Source: Podospora bellae-mahoneyi
Lineage: Eukaryota > Ascomycota > Sordariomycetes > Sordariales > Podosporaceae
Direction: 5' to 3'
Assembly (NCBI RefSeq): GCF_035222275.1
Contig: NW_026946359.1
Location: 3,286,001-3,350,000 of the forward strand
Length of the DNA: 64,000 bases
Shown here: positions 30,988-43,811 of the stretch, in pieces
Layout: the number at the start of each line of letters is the position of its first letter
How positions within the stretch are numbered: the stretch's first letter is position 1
Notes under the pieces: model-generated
What the model was told of the DNA's origin: nothing
Seen by the model: the letters and a program-made list of their open reading frames with translations, nothing else
Databases searched by the model: none
Made by a program: the position numbers and the translations under genes

Positions 30988-33900
30988 TGAGATATCAAGG
31001 CAAAAATCTTGAATTTCTAACCCTGTAAACACACACACGGCAGGAAATATCATATGATCAAGCATGGGTAGGTATCAAGGATCGGTTCAACCCTCTTCAG
31101 AGGGGGTAACAATCGATAATTAGCAAGACCTCCACGTCAATCTGCAAACAAGGACTTGATCCGATATCTCTTCTCAACAAACCCATTGTCATTCATTCCC
31201 AATCCGGCAATTTTAGCACTTACACCTAGTGTACCTAGGCTATCTCCTTCCGAACTCGCTAACGCTTCCGACATCTTTTTCCCTCACCAATGTGCGAGAT
31301 CTCAACAAGCAACTAGAGAGAAAAAAAAAGACATGAACAGGGTAGCTAAAGTGCTTGCAGCTCGTCTCCTCACAGACCGCAACTCTTCTTATCCCTGTCA
31401 CTGAACACAGCACAACTGTAAAAACGAAATAGAGAAAAAATGCAAGCCCTAAAGTGAGTGTAGCTTCCCGAACGTGGTATCATCATACCACTTCTTCAAT
31501 GTGTGTAACCCCCGATCCTATCCCCCCCCCCACCCCCCCAACCCTCCAAACCCCGCTTGTTGTCCTACAGCCATATAAGTGGGTGAGAACGATCCAAAGA
31601 TGCGGCGTACTGCAAATGTCGTGATCTCGTGATACGTTTTTGTCGGGTTCCTTACATTGGGATTTTGGATATCTCAGGTACATGATAGCAGGAGGGGGGA
31701 AGTACAGTACCGTGTAGTACAGCATGTAGATAAAACCTTTCTCGGGCTTGCGTGGTGGAAACACACCGACTCTTTCCCTTCCTTTTTGTGCCGGCGGGTG
31801 GATGTTTGTCTAACCTGAAGGATGACCATGTGGTAGGTATTCTTCGGTTTAGGAGAATTATCTACCTTGTTCTTCGGGAAACCCGTGGGGGGCGTTCGCA
31901 AGCACACATGATCCAAAGAGTCTCGGGTGTTCGCAAAGTAACAGGCAAACAACCACAATGCCGAGCAACCTCACTACTGCATCCCCGTACCTGCTGCCAG
32001 TAGGTAGCCTACTCCATGCGAACTTTTTAAAGTGCTTACATGCCTATACAGCAAGCAGAACGAGAAAGCTTCCTGCAGGGGGTAGGTAGGTAGGAGAGGT
32101 AAGGTGGTGATACAACGGATGGTGGTTACAAAAACAACCCCCCGCCCGGGTACGGGCATGCTTCTAGATGTTCTGTCTTGGAAGGGAGACAACTGTACCC
32201 GACCAGACGGCTGAGTTGAGTCAGAAGAGGAAGAAGTAGCACTTTTACCGCTTCATGTTGCTCGCCTTGTGAGACAGAACAACGAAGGTACGGTAGGGAT
32301 GTGTTGTCTTGTTACAACAGGGCTAATATCCTCCATTGACCGCCCAAGGTGAACGGGTATCGACAGATCTTGTCTCTTACCTACCGGGCCACCGGCAGAG
32401 AGGGGGTTCATTCATTCGGCGTGTCCACAGTCTGCCATCAATTCTCGCCCTGTTGATGCCCAAGCGGAACTCCCAAGAATGACTCAAAGATAGCGGTGAC
32501 CTTTCCTGACGACGACGACTTCGTTTTCTTATTTCCCATTCCCATTACCAATACCAGGAGCAGCCCTGTTTTGCCCTGAAACCGATAACCCCTCCTCAAG
32601 AATGGATCCATCATTCCTCTTGCCCTCGCTTCTCTTTGCCCCTTCCCATCTGGTTCTGTTTGGGTTCCTCAGGAGGAAAAAAGTGTCTGCAGATGGTGCC
32701 ATGAGTGGAATATCCTCATCTTGCCAAACCATAGCCAAGTTCATCCCAGCAGCTGTGATAGGCCCTCAACTTGAGGTATCAAATAACAAAAGGAGATATC
32801 CCCCCTTTCGCCATCGCTCACATGACATTTCCACCCTGCGGCCTCTTCTTCGACCCACCACCCTCCTCTACACAAAAGTGGTGAGTGGATGGGTGGTGTT
32901 CACTCAACATCAGATCCTGAGTCAACCCTCCAAACCAAGCTAACCCCCCCCCAACCCGTGATGAAAAATGCCATCTTGACAATCTAACTGGTCGTCAGAA
33001 TCAACAAGTCTCAAAAAACGGCCCAGTCTAGACTAGAGCCCTTCCCAAAAACAGGTGTGGGTTGCACTCATCCACTCTAAAAGAATTTAGACTACTGGGT
33101 CTTGGTGGGTTTACGCAGTCCGATTCGTTCAAGAAGGTGCCGAGAAACTTTTCCATATCCTGAACAAATGGAGTCTCACACCCCATTCATTGATGTGAGA
33201 CTTTTCCTGTTGAAACGAAAATGCGGATAATCGTTTTTTCTCTCTCAAACCCACGTGGGAACTTTTGATTCACTTCTTTGGTGATGAACCAAAAAAAAAA
33301 CGCGTATCCGTAAAACAAGCGAGAATTGCGACATTTGAAAAATGACTTGTTCTCTGAGTCGTCGTCCCCTTGTTGTGTGTGAGAGTGACACACACCACAA
33401 AACCATCACACCTCGGATCACATTGAAATACCTGATACCCCAGGTCTCGGCATCGCGACTAGGTACTAGGGGAAAAAAAAAGACACATCGAAAACTTTGC
33501 TGTTGGACTAGCTTTGTCGATAACCCCCCCAAAAAAAAAAGAAAAAAAGAAAGCCCCCGGTTGTTAGCTCGCTCGGGGCATCTCCGCGCGCAACCTGATG
33601 ATCCTCGATCTCCTTGTCTTCCCGGATGGTGCCCGTCACGGAAGCTATCGGTGATGCAGAGTGACGACGTGCATTAATTGATCAGATTTTCATCTCTCTT
33701 GTGTGTGTTGCTTTGTTGCTGACAATTGCGATGTTCTCGTCACCGATGCCGAGAACGCCTACGGGGCCAAGGTCAACAAGTTCCCCGGGACAAAGTGGAC
33801 ACTGGGATCCCTAAATGGTCCGAGCAGGCGAGAGAAACAAGGGGACCCCGGACCCGGGCTTGATGATCGGAGGCCGGGTTCAGGTGTGATGATGGCACTG

Positions 33901-34584
33901 AGGGGTTTTGAATCTCTTGGACAGGGTGCCAGGTGGAGCTCTGGATCTCTTGAACGTGCTCCGCTAACGAGTTGACTGCCAGAAAGGGGAAGAGGTGAGG
34001 GGCACTAGTGAACAGTTTCGCCTTGTGAATTTGACAGGTGAGGTGAGGTGAGGCTACCTATTCAGCGGAGGTTTTGGCGTGTGGGAGCTTCCGTATACTG
34101 CTGGCAAGTGGTTGACTCGTGGCACGTGGGTGTGTGTTCTCTGCACTGTTTATGCCCGCCCCGACGATACCCACGAGCTTGATCAGATGAGCCACGGGAG
34201 GCCATTTAGGCGGTGTTCCTGTCAAGGGCTTTTCAGCAGCTAAGCTGTGGGCTTTCTATTCGCGGGCCGTCGGTGCCAACGATGCAAGTGAACAATTCTC
34301 TGGTTGCACGGGCGCTGGAGAAATGGAAATAAAGCCGGGTGGCATCATGAGGATCTGCTACCACCATGCCCTTTTTTGCCCGCAAAGCATTGAACGCCAC
34401 TAGATTAGATAGCCAAAGAAGCAACGAAGATGGCAGGCCGATAGACTCACCCCTTCCCACGCGGTCGTTGTCAAGTGTGTGATTGTGACAAGACAAGAAA
34501 AGTTCCACATGGGACGGACCGGGCTCGTTGAAGCTATCGCTCAGCCGTTTCACCCGCTCATGATATCCATAGCTTGGTCTCCAT

Positions 34585-34635
34585 CAGTGAATTGTCCGGG
34601 GGTCCATCCTCAGTGAATTGCCCGGGGTCCATCTG
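34585..34635 (+). repeat. Imperfect 26-bp tandem duplication
   Basis: CAGTGAATTGTCCGGGGGTC... at 34585 is repeated as CAGTGAATTGCCCGGGGTCC... at 34611 with one substitution and one G fewer. Confidence 0.8.
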
Positions 34636-37600
34636 AAAGAGCACTTTGAAAAAGGAGGAGGAGCGACATTCCTGGATTTCTTTATCGACAGATCGGAGCA
34701 ACGCCGTTATGCCGCGTGGATGTGCCACACGGCAGCCGCGGTCAGTCTGGAAATCAGTGATTTTTTCGCGAGGGTGTCCGGGGTGTGGCTTGGTGGGTGG
34801 GTGTTCTCTTCCCCGCATTAAAATTGGAGCAAGTGATAACCAATTATGCCATCCTGGACAATGCCGTCTGATGTTGAGCTGGTAGCGACTGATGCGCGTT
34901 CCCTGGGTTGGGTTGGGTAGGAGCAGGCTGACATGCAATGGAGCATCTCCCGTCGGCGCCGTCATCGGCCTTTCTCTCTTTTAGCCGTTATGCCTTCTTG
35001 CCTGAACAGGAGGGTGTCTTTTTGAGGTTTTCGTCTGTGCAACTGAGATCGGGAAGGGCCATCAGTATCTCGGTGGTCTCGGTGAGGAGGAGGTCCAAAG
35101 ACAGACAAAATTAGTCCGCTTTCTGTGCCGGGACGGCAGGCTGCAGGCTGACGTGGAGAGGGCATAATTAGTCCCATGATTATCGCAGGCTAAATGTGAC
35201 AGTGGGATAATATTGATGTGATGAGTGGGTTGAGTCTGACAAACTGGGCTAATTAAAAATAGCGGGCATCTGTAAGTGCGGGGTGACGAGCTCCCAAAAT
35301 TAGCCCACAATAGTTTGTGGGCAAACTTTTCAAGCTTCCTAAAAGAGTAGGACGGCGGCTAAATTGTTCTTGCTCAGCATCACAGTGTCGTCTCGATACT
35401 GTAGACTCGGTTAGTCACATTGACGATAAACATGTAGAAGGATCTTTGTTGATGATTCTAGATGCACTGCCTTGGAGATCTGCACAGTTGGCTTTGTACA
35501 AAAGCTCTGAAGGATCCAGCCTCGGCGCTTCTTGTAGATTCTTGAGAGGGTTTGCTTTCTTCCGTCGACATGAACAACCAAGCCGGCAGAATCGAAGTCG
35601 AAGCCAGACTTACCAAGTACACAGCGAGGTATAGTAAACAGGGCTAAGCCAACAGAGTTTTCTAGCGAGACTGACGATATTCCATTTTCCTATACAAAAA
35701 GCCAAGGCTGGTATTTGGTGCGTTGAGAACAGGGGTCCCGGCGACCTTGTCCGCCCAGACCTGCATGTCCTGGCTCTGTCCCGCATAATTGGCCCAAGCT
35801 CCTGTGCTTGGCACAGTGAACCCTGCTCCCAACCCTGGTCGATCTCAATGCTTGAGCCAATCTGAGCTGGTTGCCGCCCCTCGGGCCGCATGCACTATGC
35901 ACGAGCCACCTGTAGTCACACTCACCCGACCGCACCTCATCGAATCAACTGCGAGAAGCTCGCTTTTGCAGAGATTGACCAACTGCAACACCAAACCACT
36001 GACGAGAAAAGTTCTCCCTGCTACCTCGCGACCTCGCTCTTACGACGGCCCTACACTCTAATCCAGGTACCCTCGGTAACACCCGATTATCTTCCAGGCA
36101 AGGACCGCCACGTCAACCAAACCCGGTGCAGTCCACCGACTGGCTGGGTGAGGCGACCAATCCGGACCATATTGTCACAACGGCCACTTCGATTTGTGAA
36201 GTGACCTTTCCGTGAGGGTATTCCGGACCCAGACAAGACGAACTATGTCGCCTCATCTGATATTTGGGCTCGTCAAAGCCTATAGGGGACTGACAAATCG
36301 CTCACCAGAGACAGCAAAGGGCAGACAGACCCCTCACTTCCCCAGCTTTTGGCAATCATGTCGCTGCTTCGGGCGATTCTCCGATGGGAAATTGCAAGCT
36401 GGGGGCCCATGGTTCTGTTGAAAATCATCGATAGGCGTTGAGCGCGGATGAGGCACAAGGCAACGCCCACCACGCACAATTCTTTCTTGTCCTCCATGAA
36501 GCGACGTCGACAGCGTCATGCTTCCCTTCCCGTGGCTTCCTTTTTCATCAAGCAGAGTCTTTGCCTCACTATGGGCGGATACTGTGTAGCTGCCATTTGC
36601 ATATGCAACCATCTCGATGCCCGTGGGTCGAGGTTGCAGGGAAAGCATGGGGGAGGTCGGCAAGAGGGTGTAGGGCGAACCAGGGGCCCATTGGCCAGCA
36701 TTGATTCACCCACCCAGGCCTGCAAGCTTTTCGGTCCCGGGAGTCGAGTTGTGTCTTGGAGGGCCCGAGTCTGCCTCTGTTCACTGCCATTGTTATCTTG
36801 GTGAGGAGTCGGCATCAAGCGATGCCCTCTCTCATCAGCTAAAGAGAAAGATATCGCTACAAACCTGCGCCATCGACGTTACGTATACAACTCCCGTCGG
36901 CCGTCTAGTCTTGCCCTCATGAGTCCCGTCCCTCGGTCTGCCCAAACCCGCTCCTAGGGCGGCCGGGTTATCTCAAGCGAGTTAGGCATTGTGCTCTTCT
37001 CGAGCTGCATGTTTCTGCAAGTGGCTGGCCCCCGTACCAATCAACTTTTAATCGCTCGACAGGCTCCCTTGTTCCGCAGAGGGTCGGCCGACGTGGAGAA
37101 GGTGCACACCCACTTCCGGACCCCATGTCACCATTGTCACCCTCACATGCAATGGCGGGTGGGGTCCATGTTGGCGTCCCCCTTTCCGTTCTCTAGAGCC
37201 ATTGGCACCAATAAGCGCACGTCGTACCCCCTGTCTCTCCCATAGTGCGAGCACCACACACAGCAGGCCGAGGGTGACATGTCCCAAAAGAGCACAAGAT
37301 GCACACATTCACACGGGACTATGTATGTGGGCTAATAAAGTGAAGTGGGCCAAAAACGGAAAGGAGGTTAATTTTGCCCGCAATGTTCAAAAATAGAACA
37401 CTGCAAATTCACCCCAAAGTCGTCAAGACACACAGCCAAGATATAAGAATTAGCCCGCTTCGCTCCCCCCTCCTCCCATTTGTTTCCCCTTCTCTCGAGC
37501 AGGTCCCCAAACGAAGTGAAGAAGTCGGAGTATCCCCAGGTGTTGTCGTCCAGTCCAGTCCAGTCCAACCGACTCTCACCTCTCTCTCTCTCATTTTTTT

Positions 37601-38045
37601 AATTACGCCTTATTCCACGCCGACCAACCAAGAGAGCTGTGTCTCTACTCGGCATTTCAGCGTTCATTAGCACCCCCATTCCCGATACCAGATAACGCAA
37701 GCCGGACTTGCTTGGATATCCAGTCGTTCTCTCGAAACAAAACAACACGATACAGTAATCTAATACTAGCTCTCTGGTCTGGCAACCATTCCTCCGCGAG
37801 GACTTGCTTTGCTTCACCAGATTTGCCCCCGGACATCTGGACCTTGAACACGAGCGAGGGCACCCCCGGTTCACCTGGTCTCTTCCCGCTCTCCTCGGCC
37901 CAGTCCAAGCCCCACCCCACCCCCCCCGGCCCAGCCCTCACACGCCCCCCTTGACCCCCGACCACCTCCGCCCAAGGGTCACCCCCACACCCCTGGTGCT
38001 TGTCGCTCAACGCAGGTACTTGGACCTACAGAAGGGTTTATACAA

Positions 38046-40194
38046 ATGTCAACACTACCCCCCAACCACCACGGAGACTTCATGAAATCATCCCAAGTCA
38101 ACATGGCTACCACCACCACGACAACGACGACGACAACAACAAAGGCCAAGGCTGCCTCCAAAGCTCAGGCCAGTGCCGCTGCCAACCCCAAGCAAAAGAC
38201 GCAGATGCATCGCCGCTCAAGAACAGGTAAGCTCTCATCTCACTTGCACAGCTCGTTGGCGAGTTCGGAAGCTAACTCTGGTGACACGTAAAGGATGCTA
38301 TACCTGCAGATTAAGAAGAAAAAAGTGCGACGAGGGCTCGCCCATGTGCACTGCCTGCAAGCATCTTGGCCTGGTATGCGAATACAAGCGGCCGATGTGG
38401 TGGAGCAACAACGATGCGCGGAGGAAGCACAAGGATGATATTAAGATGATCATCAAGCGCAAGAAGCTTTCCGAGAAGTCAACACACAGCATCCAGACCT
38501 CGGTCAACTCACCGCCAGGTCTCTCTCACTCGCTCCCAACCTCTGCTACCTTCTCCGACCCCTTCGACCGCACCCGATCACAGTCGATTGATTCGCAGTT
38601 TGCTTTCAACTTCAACAGCCCACAAAGCGACTTCAGCTCCTTCAGCGCGCCACAGATGCACCCCGACTTTTTGTTTGCTCCGTACTCGCCCTATGAGATT
38701 GACGTCAAGACGGAGAGGCAAATGTTCATCAACGACATCCCAACCCTCAGAGAGTCAACAACAGCCACTTTCAGCACCTATCAGACCCCTCCGCCACCGG
38801 GAACAGTCCTCCCCCAGTTCCCTCTGGAAGGCGAATGGACGGAGCAGGTGTACACGGAGCGGAGGGAGTCATTGGCCGAGGAGACGCTCAACGTCAACTT
38901 CTTTGACTTTGCCCAGGGACCTTCGGTGTCTTCCAGGCAAGTCGCAATTGAGCTGGATGAAGGCGATCAGCGCTTGTTTGATCACTTCATCTCGTCGGTT
39001 CTTCCCACCATCTTCCCCATCCTCGAGTCAAACCAGCATGGATCCATCAGCTCCGACCTCATCCTCCCGGCGCTGGAGAGCAACAAGGGCTACCTGCACT
39101 GCTGCTTGAGCATCGCCGCTCAGCACTACAAGGCCGCCATGGGTCTTGAGGGTGAGGAGATTGATGGCGACATCATGCGCCACCGCTACGCGACCATCTC
39201 TGCTCTGTGCGAAGCCCTCGCACGCGACGAGGACCACCAGCAGATTCTGGAGGCCGCCCTCGGGCTCATCTTCTTCCAATGCGGCGTCGGCCGCTTCGAC
39301 GACACGCTGCCCGACATTCCCTGGCACCAGCACTTCCAAGCCGCCATCTCGTTGGTGCAGAAGCTCGACCTCCCGCGCATCGTCTCGGACCCCAACGAGC
39401 CTTTGACTCAGGCCCCCTTCAACATGACCCTCACCGCGTGGATTGACATTCTCGGCGCCACCATGCTCGGTCGCGCTCCCGCTTTCGCCCACACCTACCG
39501 CGAGAAGCACCTGTCTCCCACCAACCCCAGCTTGGGCTTGCGCGAGCTGATGGGGTGCGAGGACCGCGTCATGTACCTGATCAGCGAGATCGCCTGCCTT
39601 GAGGCCCTCAAGAAGGACGGCATGGATGACATCACCCTCTGCCAACACGTCCACGTTCTTGGCGACCAGATCGGTTTGACCGAGATGGGCGATGAGTCCG
39701 TCCCGGTTCTTCCCTTCAACGCCAACGGCACCCTCAGCCCCAAGCAGCTCTCCAAGAACATCACGGCCGCCTTCCGCCTCGCCGCCAGGATCTACCTCTG
39801 CAGCCTCGTCCCTGGCTTCCACCCCAGCCAGGCGAGCTGTGTCGGTCTTGTCGAGAAGCTCACTTCCGTCTTGGCCACCATTCCCTCTGGCACCGCCGGC
39901 TTCGACCGTTCTCTTTCCTGGGTCTACCTCGTCGGTGGCTCCGTCTCCGTTCCCGGCTCCTCCTTCAGGGCTTTCTTCGAGGACCGCGTCGCGCAGCTGG
40001 TCGACCTGGCCAACTTCGGCAGCTTTGGCAAGGTGACTTGCCTGTTGAGGGAGATTTGGCTCCAGAGCGAGGTCATCAGCAGGGCTTCGTCTCCTGGCTC
40101 CAACAACGAGGAGGTGCAGCAGCAGCAGCCACCCGCGTACATCCACTGGAGGGATGTGATGCAGATGAAGGGGTGGGATTACCTTCTCATTTAA
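38046..40194 (+). CDS. Zn2Cys6 fungal transcription factor
   Basis: Two exons, 38046-38226 and 38294-40194, giving 693 aa. The 67-nt intron (GTAAGC, acceptor AAAG) cuts just before the zinc cluster, and splicing gives RRSRTGCYTCRLRRKKCDEG. The six cysteines are 62, 65, 72, 79, 82 and 89 (Cx2Cx6Cx6Cx2Cx6C), followed by EYKRPMWWSNNDARRKHKDD, a linker form I associate with the ACR-2-like/Fungal_trans_2 regulators. Eleven consecutive Thr (about 22-32) and a Ser/Pro-rich stretch (about 105-200) surround the DNA-binding region. The rest is helical with a GDQRLFDHFISSVLPTIF start near 265, as in the fungal-specific regulatory domain. Nuclear DNA-binding function is secure; targets are unknown. Three ATGs precede the zinc cluster (38046, 38082, 38103); the first is taken. 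The 9-kb empty region upstream suggests complex control. The P450 gene downstream is convergent. Confidence 0.92.
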
Positions 40195-41048
40195 AACATT
40201 TTTTTACTTTCGCATTTTTCTTTTGATAGGAAAGACAAACCACCGCGAGGTGTCTTTTTTGAGGGGACAGAGAGACAGGGGGGACGACAGCACTCATCAC
40301 TGGATCATGGGGCACAACAACATTAACCTTCCTTCCTTCTGGGACTGGAAAGGAACGGTTTTTCTTCTTTTCTACTTTATTTTCTTTCACTTTTGGCATG
40401 TGGATAATTGGGATTATGTGGGATTGGAAATGATATTTTGGATACCCCTCTGGAAAGGAAAGCATGATACCTGGAGTTTTTTTTTTTGGGAGGTTTTATA
40501 TACCATTGGGTTATTTATGTGTGTGTTGAAAGATGATACATGGCATATCATGAGGGGTTGGGTGTCGCGGGAGAGGGGAGGAGGAATCTTACATTGAATT
40601 TGCGACACCTGGGGAAGAAGAAGAGCAAAAAAAGCCCAAAAATGAATAAAAAACAAGAGAATAAATTTTTAAAAATTATGGCAATGATGCTCGGGATGGT
40701 TGATCATGTGACTGCTTGCACTCTTACCGGGAGCCACACTCGCTGGCAAACAAACCTCTCTGCTTCCCTCTGTTCCCTTCCAAACTTGGAAAAATTGGTC
40801 CAAGGTGTATATTAGGTAAGTACCTAAGCAGCGAATGTTCAACCACTTTGACTCAGCTCCTTCTGGTGTTCTTTACCATCAGGAAAGTTTAAACCCTTGT
40901 TTCTCACTCATGACCTTTAACTCTCATCAGCAACAGTCAACCCATTCTCGATCCATCAGATTTTCCAAAATGTGAATAGGGATAAAACGGCAGAGGACTT
41001 GAATTCTTTCGACTCCCATCATCAACTCCCATCATAAAAACAGCTCGC
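40195..41048. other. Convergent 3' region (TF / P450)
   Basis: T- and A-rich 3' flank of two convergent genes, with a T-run near 40479-40488 and an A/T stretch near 40655-40680 suited to polyadenylation. No gene is supported. Confidence 0.6.
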
Positions 41049-42744
41049 TCACCTAACAACCGGCGTAAGCCTCACATTGACAGGCCCCTTCTCCCAGAGC
41101 ACATAAATCCTCTGCCTATTCCACTCCTCACTCTCTGGCATCAACTCCAAGTCGAAATTCCACAACAACCTCGCCATGATCAACCTCATCTCAGCATACG
41201 CCAAATTCCTCCCAATACAATTCCTCGGCCCGACCGAAAAAGGCTGCAGCACCCCCCGCACATCATCAGCATATCTCGGGTCGCCGAGCCAGCGTTCGGG
41301 GACAAATTTCTGAGGATCGCGAAAGTTCGAAGAGGATTGGTACGAGGCCCATTGAGGGACTGCTACTGATGTCTGTGTTTGCTCAAGAGTCAATTGGCTG
41401 GACACGGGGGAGGTTCGTCTTGCTTACATTACCGGGAATCCAATACCCTTCTATATACTCCCCCTTTGGGGGAACCCGTCTCGGCAAAGCGAGCGGTGTT
41501 GGGGGATCTATTTCCATCAACACCACCACCACCACTAATTTTGAGATGAAGAAAAACTTACACATCCTAAACCCCTCCTCCAAAACCGCCTCCAAATACT
41601 CCAACCCCCCCACCGCTACCAAATCAATCTCGTCCTCCCTGCCAAACCTCCCCCTAATCTCCTTGACCAGTTTGTCATACTTGTCCCTGTTCTTCAACAA
41701 CCAAAACGTCGTCCCGCTCAGCTGCGTAGCAGTAGTCTCACTCCCAGCGATAATAAGCAAACTACTATTCTCTATAATCTCCCCCTCGCTCATCCCCTTC
41801 TCGTCATTATGCCTCAGGATATAGCTCATGAAGTCCCCCCTTTCCGTCCCCCCTGCCTCGAGCCGTTTCTTGGCTGTCTTCTCGCTCAACGCCCGGTGCT
41901 CCTTTTGGCTTTGTATCAGGTGCTTAGGCAAGAGGAATGTCTTCAGACAGCCGAGAAAAGGGTGGCGACGGAGAACCTCGAAAAACACGCCGAGCTTGAT
42001 GTTGGAGAAGATGAGGGATACCCAGGGGTGGTAGGCGGCTGAATCGAGGCAGTTGAAGGGCTGACCAAAGGCGAGGTCGCCGATCAGGTCAAAGGTGGTG
42101 AAGTTGAACCACTGGACTATGTCGACTGCTACCTTGGCGTTGGCTTTGGCGGTGAGCTTGGTGATGAGGAGAGTGGCGTAGTGGTTCAGGATGTCCTCTT
42201 GGGCGCGGAGGGCTTTTTCGGAGAAGGCGTGGGAGAGGAGGCGGCGCTGGCGGCGGTGGTCGGGGTCGGAGGCGATGATGATGTGGGGGTGGCCCGAGGG
42301 GGTTGGACGGTAGGCGGTGGGGTCTTTGGGGAAGGTTTCTTGACCGGGAAGGTGGCGGTGGCCGTAGATGGTTTTCCAGGCGGAGGGGGTGGTGAAAGAG
42401 ATGTTGTCGGGGGTGTAGCGGACCACGGGGCCGTACCGGTCGTGGAGGTCTTTGAGTTTGTGGGGCCAGTTGCCGCGGAGGGCGTGGTAGAGGTAGGGGA
42501 GGTCCCAGAAGGAGTAGAGCTTGGGGCCGGGGATTTTGGAGAGGGGGTGGAGGAAGGCGTAGTAGATGCTGCGGAGGAGGAAGATGGAGAGAGACTGGGG
42601 AGTGGTTAGTTTTCTGGTGCTGGGGTGGTGAAGCTGATGCTAACGACTTACCCCAGCTAGTGCTACCCCCAGTACTCCCATGGGGCCCAGAGAGCCGTGT
42701 TCCGACATGCTAAGCATTGTCATCATTGAAGACTTACAGCTCAT
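41049..42744 (-). CDS. Cytochrome P450 monooxygenase
   Basis: Four exons on the minus strand: 42744-42652, 42594-41562, 41507-41428 and 41372-41049, total 509 aa, normal for the family. Introns are 57, 54 and 55 nt (donors GTAAGT, GTAAGT, GTAAGC; acceptors CCCAG, ATAG, ACAG). The first exon gives a hydrophobic segment continuing into SLSIFLLRSIYYAFLHP, the N-terminal ER membrane anchor, then a proline hinge PLSKIPGPKLYSF. C-helix SDPDHRRQRRLLSHAFS, I-helix LLIIAGSETTATQL, K-helix EEGFRMYPPTPLALPR, PERW motif and heme loop FSVGPRNCIGRNLA with the heme-ligand Cys454. Splicing across intron 2 is needed to make the RMYPP motif. It resembles CYP65/isotrichodermin C-15 hydroxylase-like fungal P450s; substrate unknown. 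In-frame ATGs at 42744, 42726, 42723 and 42717 make the exact start uncertain. No other biosynthetic genes flank it. Confidence 0.93.
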
Positions 42745-42790
42745 GAATTAAAAAAAAAATGAACCTAAGAACAGACGAGGAGGTCGTAGT

Positions 42791-42796
42791 CTTATA
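42791..42796 (-). promoter_or_regulatory. TATA-like element upstream of the P450
   Basis: CCTATAAG reads on the minus strand about 47 bp upstream of the first in-frame ATG. Its position would fit a TATA box with a very short leader, or a start at one of the later ATGs. Confidence 0.25.
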
Positions 42797-43296
42797 GGTA
42801 TGTAGACCTGGCATAGCTGCATAAATTTCTCAACATCCCTTTACCTCATCGTTTGAGGGGAAAGCAACCCTACGCGGAAGCCACCCTAGCCGGTACATAA
42901 CTGAGGTGTCGTCAAAAGTGTCATTGGAGACATTTCTCGCTACAACTGTAGGGACGGGTATATGTATGCATCACGGACGTTACAATTCCCGTTACCGGTG
43001 GACCATTCCGGGGGCCATCCAAGCAGATCTCTCTAGATCGGACGTATATCCTGCCGGCTCGGGGTTTTGGACAGTCCGTCACCTATCAGAACTCGCCGTT
43101 TTTTTTTCGTTGTGCTATCTGGATAGGAGACATAGATATGTTTCCGTGAAGTCGGCAGATGAGAGATTTGTAGAAATCTATAGCATAGTTGGCGCCCGGC
43201 TAATACTGTGACACAAGCATCGATGCTAGATACCTAGGGTGACATTCAGATGACCACTTGAGCTTACTCACAAATCATTTCTTCCCAAAGGGGTTA

Positions 43297-43297
<1 letters not shown>

Positions 43298-43328
<31 letters not shown>
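43298..43328. repeat. TA dinucleotide microsatellite
   Basis: About 15 uninterrupted TA units, followed by two imperfect GTATATAT units to 43344. Likely hypervariable between strains. Confidence 0.95.
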
Positions 43329-43340
<12 letters not shown>

Positions 43341-43811
43341 ATATCTGGGCATCTCTTCATCATCAGATGGTAAGGTATGTTGAGTTCCACAAATTTGTTA
43401 AGGTAGGTCTGTCGCACCTTCTCACGTTGACCAGATCAGGTCGGCCATCGGCACATATAAAATACCTATCTAGGCACCAAAATGGCAGTTGCACCTTCCA
43501 TGTTACCTCATGTCGAGGATTCACCTGTGGCTCGTTGCTTCCCTCTCAGGCGGGCAGTCACCATGGACGGTCCCGAACCCGGAAGAAGTCAGCTGTCTTT
43601 TGTTGTCGTTTGCTGTCGTTTGCTGTCCTCTTCTCACGACAACTTCATCATCACCCAATTCGGGGACCTGGTCTCCCACCCCCGTCTTTCTCTATGTCTT
43701 GGACACACAACGTTCAGCAATAGCTCTGCCGAGCCCCGAAGCGATTGAGTGATTACGGTATCGATCTATGACTCGGGCTTTTTTTGGTGCTGGAGAGGTT
43801 CCAGGTTTATC

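Larger units (their letters stand above)
28874..38045. other. 9.2-kb gene-free divergent region
   Basis: This region lies between the starts of the SAM-PH gene (-) and the Zn2Cys6 gene (+). All open frames are short, mostly begin at non-ATG codons, and show no family motif. It is not AT-rich and not visibly RIP-mutated. It contains pentamer repeats (29205-29284), a CCATCCAA repeat (29341-29375), a 13-bp inverted repeat (29556-29588), a GGC run (30963-30987) and a 26-bp imperfect tandem duplication (34585-34635). Long upstream control regions, a long spliced 5' leader or non-coding transcripts are possible. Confidence 0.6.
42745..43811. other. Divergent intergenic region (P450 / 43812 gene)
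   Basis: 1.07 kb with no supportable gene. A TA dinucleotide repeat lies at 43298-43328. The last 60 bases are in frame with the following gene but have no ATG and are taken as leader. Confidence 0.6.

Noticed and set aside
32602-32943. 113-codon frame in the gene-free region
   Set aside because: It starts with ATG but has no splice-compatible neighbours, no domain and random-looking composition.
39028-40146. 372-aa minus-strand frame antisense to the Zn2Cys6 gene
   Set aside because: Shadow of strong codon bias; no start context or domain.
40223-40597. Hydrophobic 124-codon frame after the Zn2Cys6 gene
   Set aside because: It starts at TTG, lies in a T-rich 3' flank and has no recognisable family; Phe/Trp content follows base composition.
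38046-42744. Possible secondary-metabolite cluster (regulator plus P450)
   Set aside because: No backbone enzyme, transporter or further tailoring genes are nearby; neighbours are a gene-free region and unknown scaffold-like proteins.
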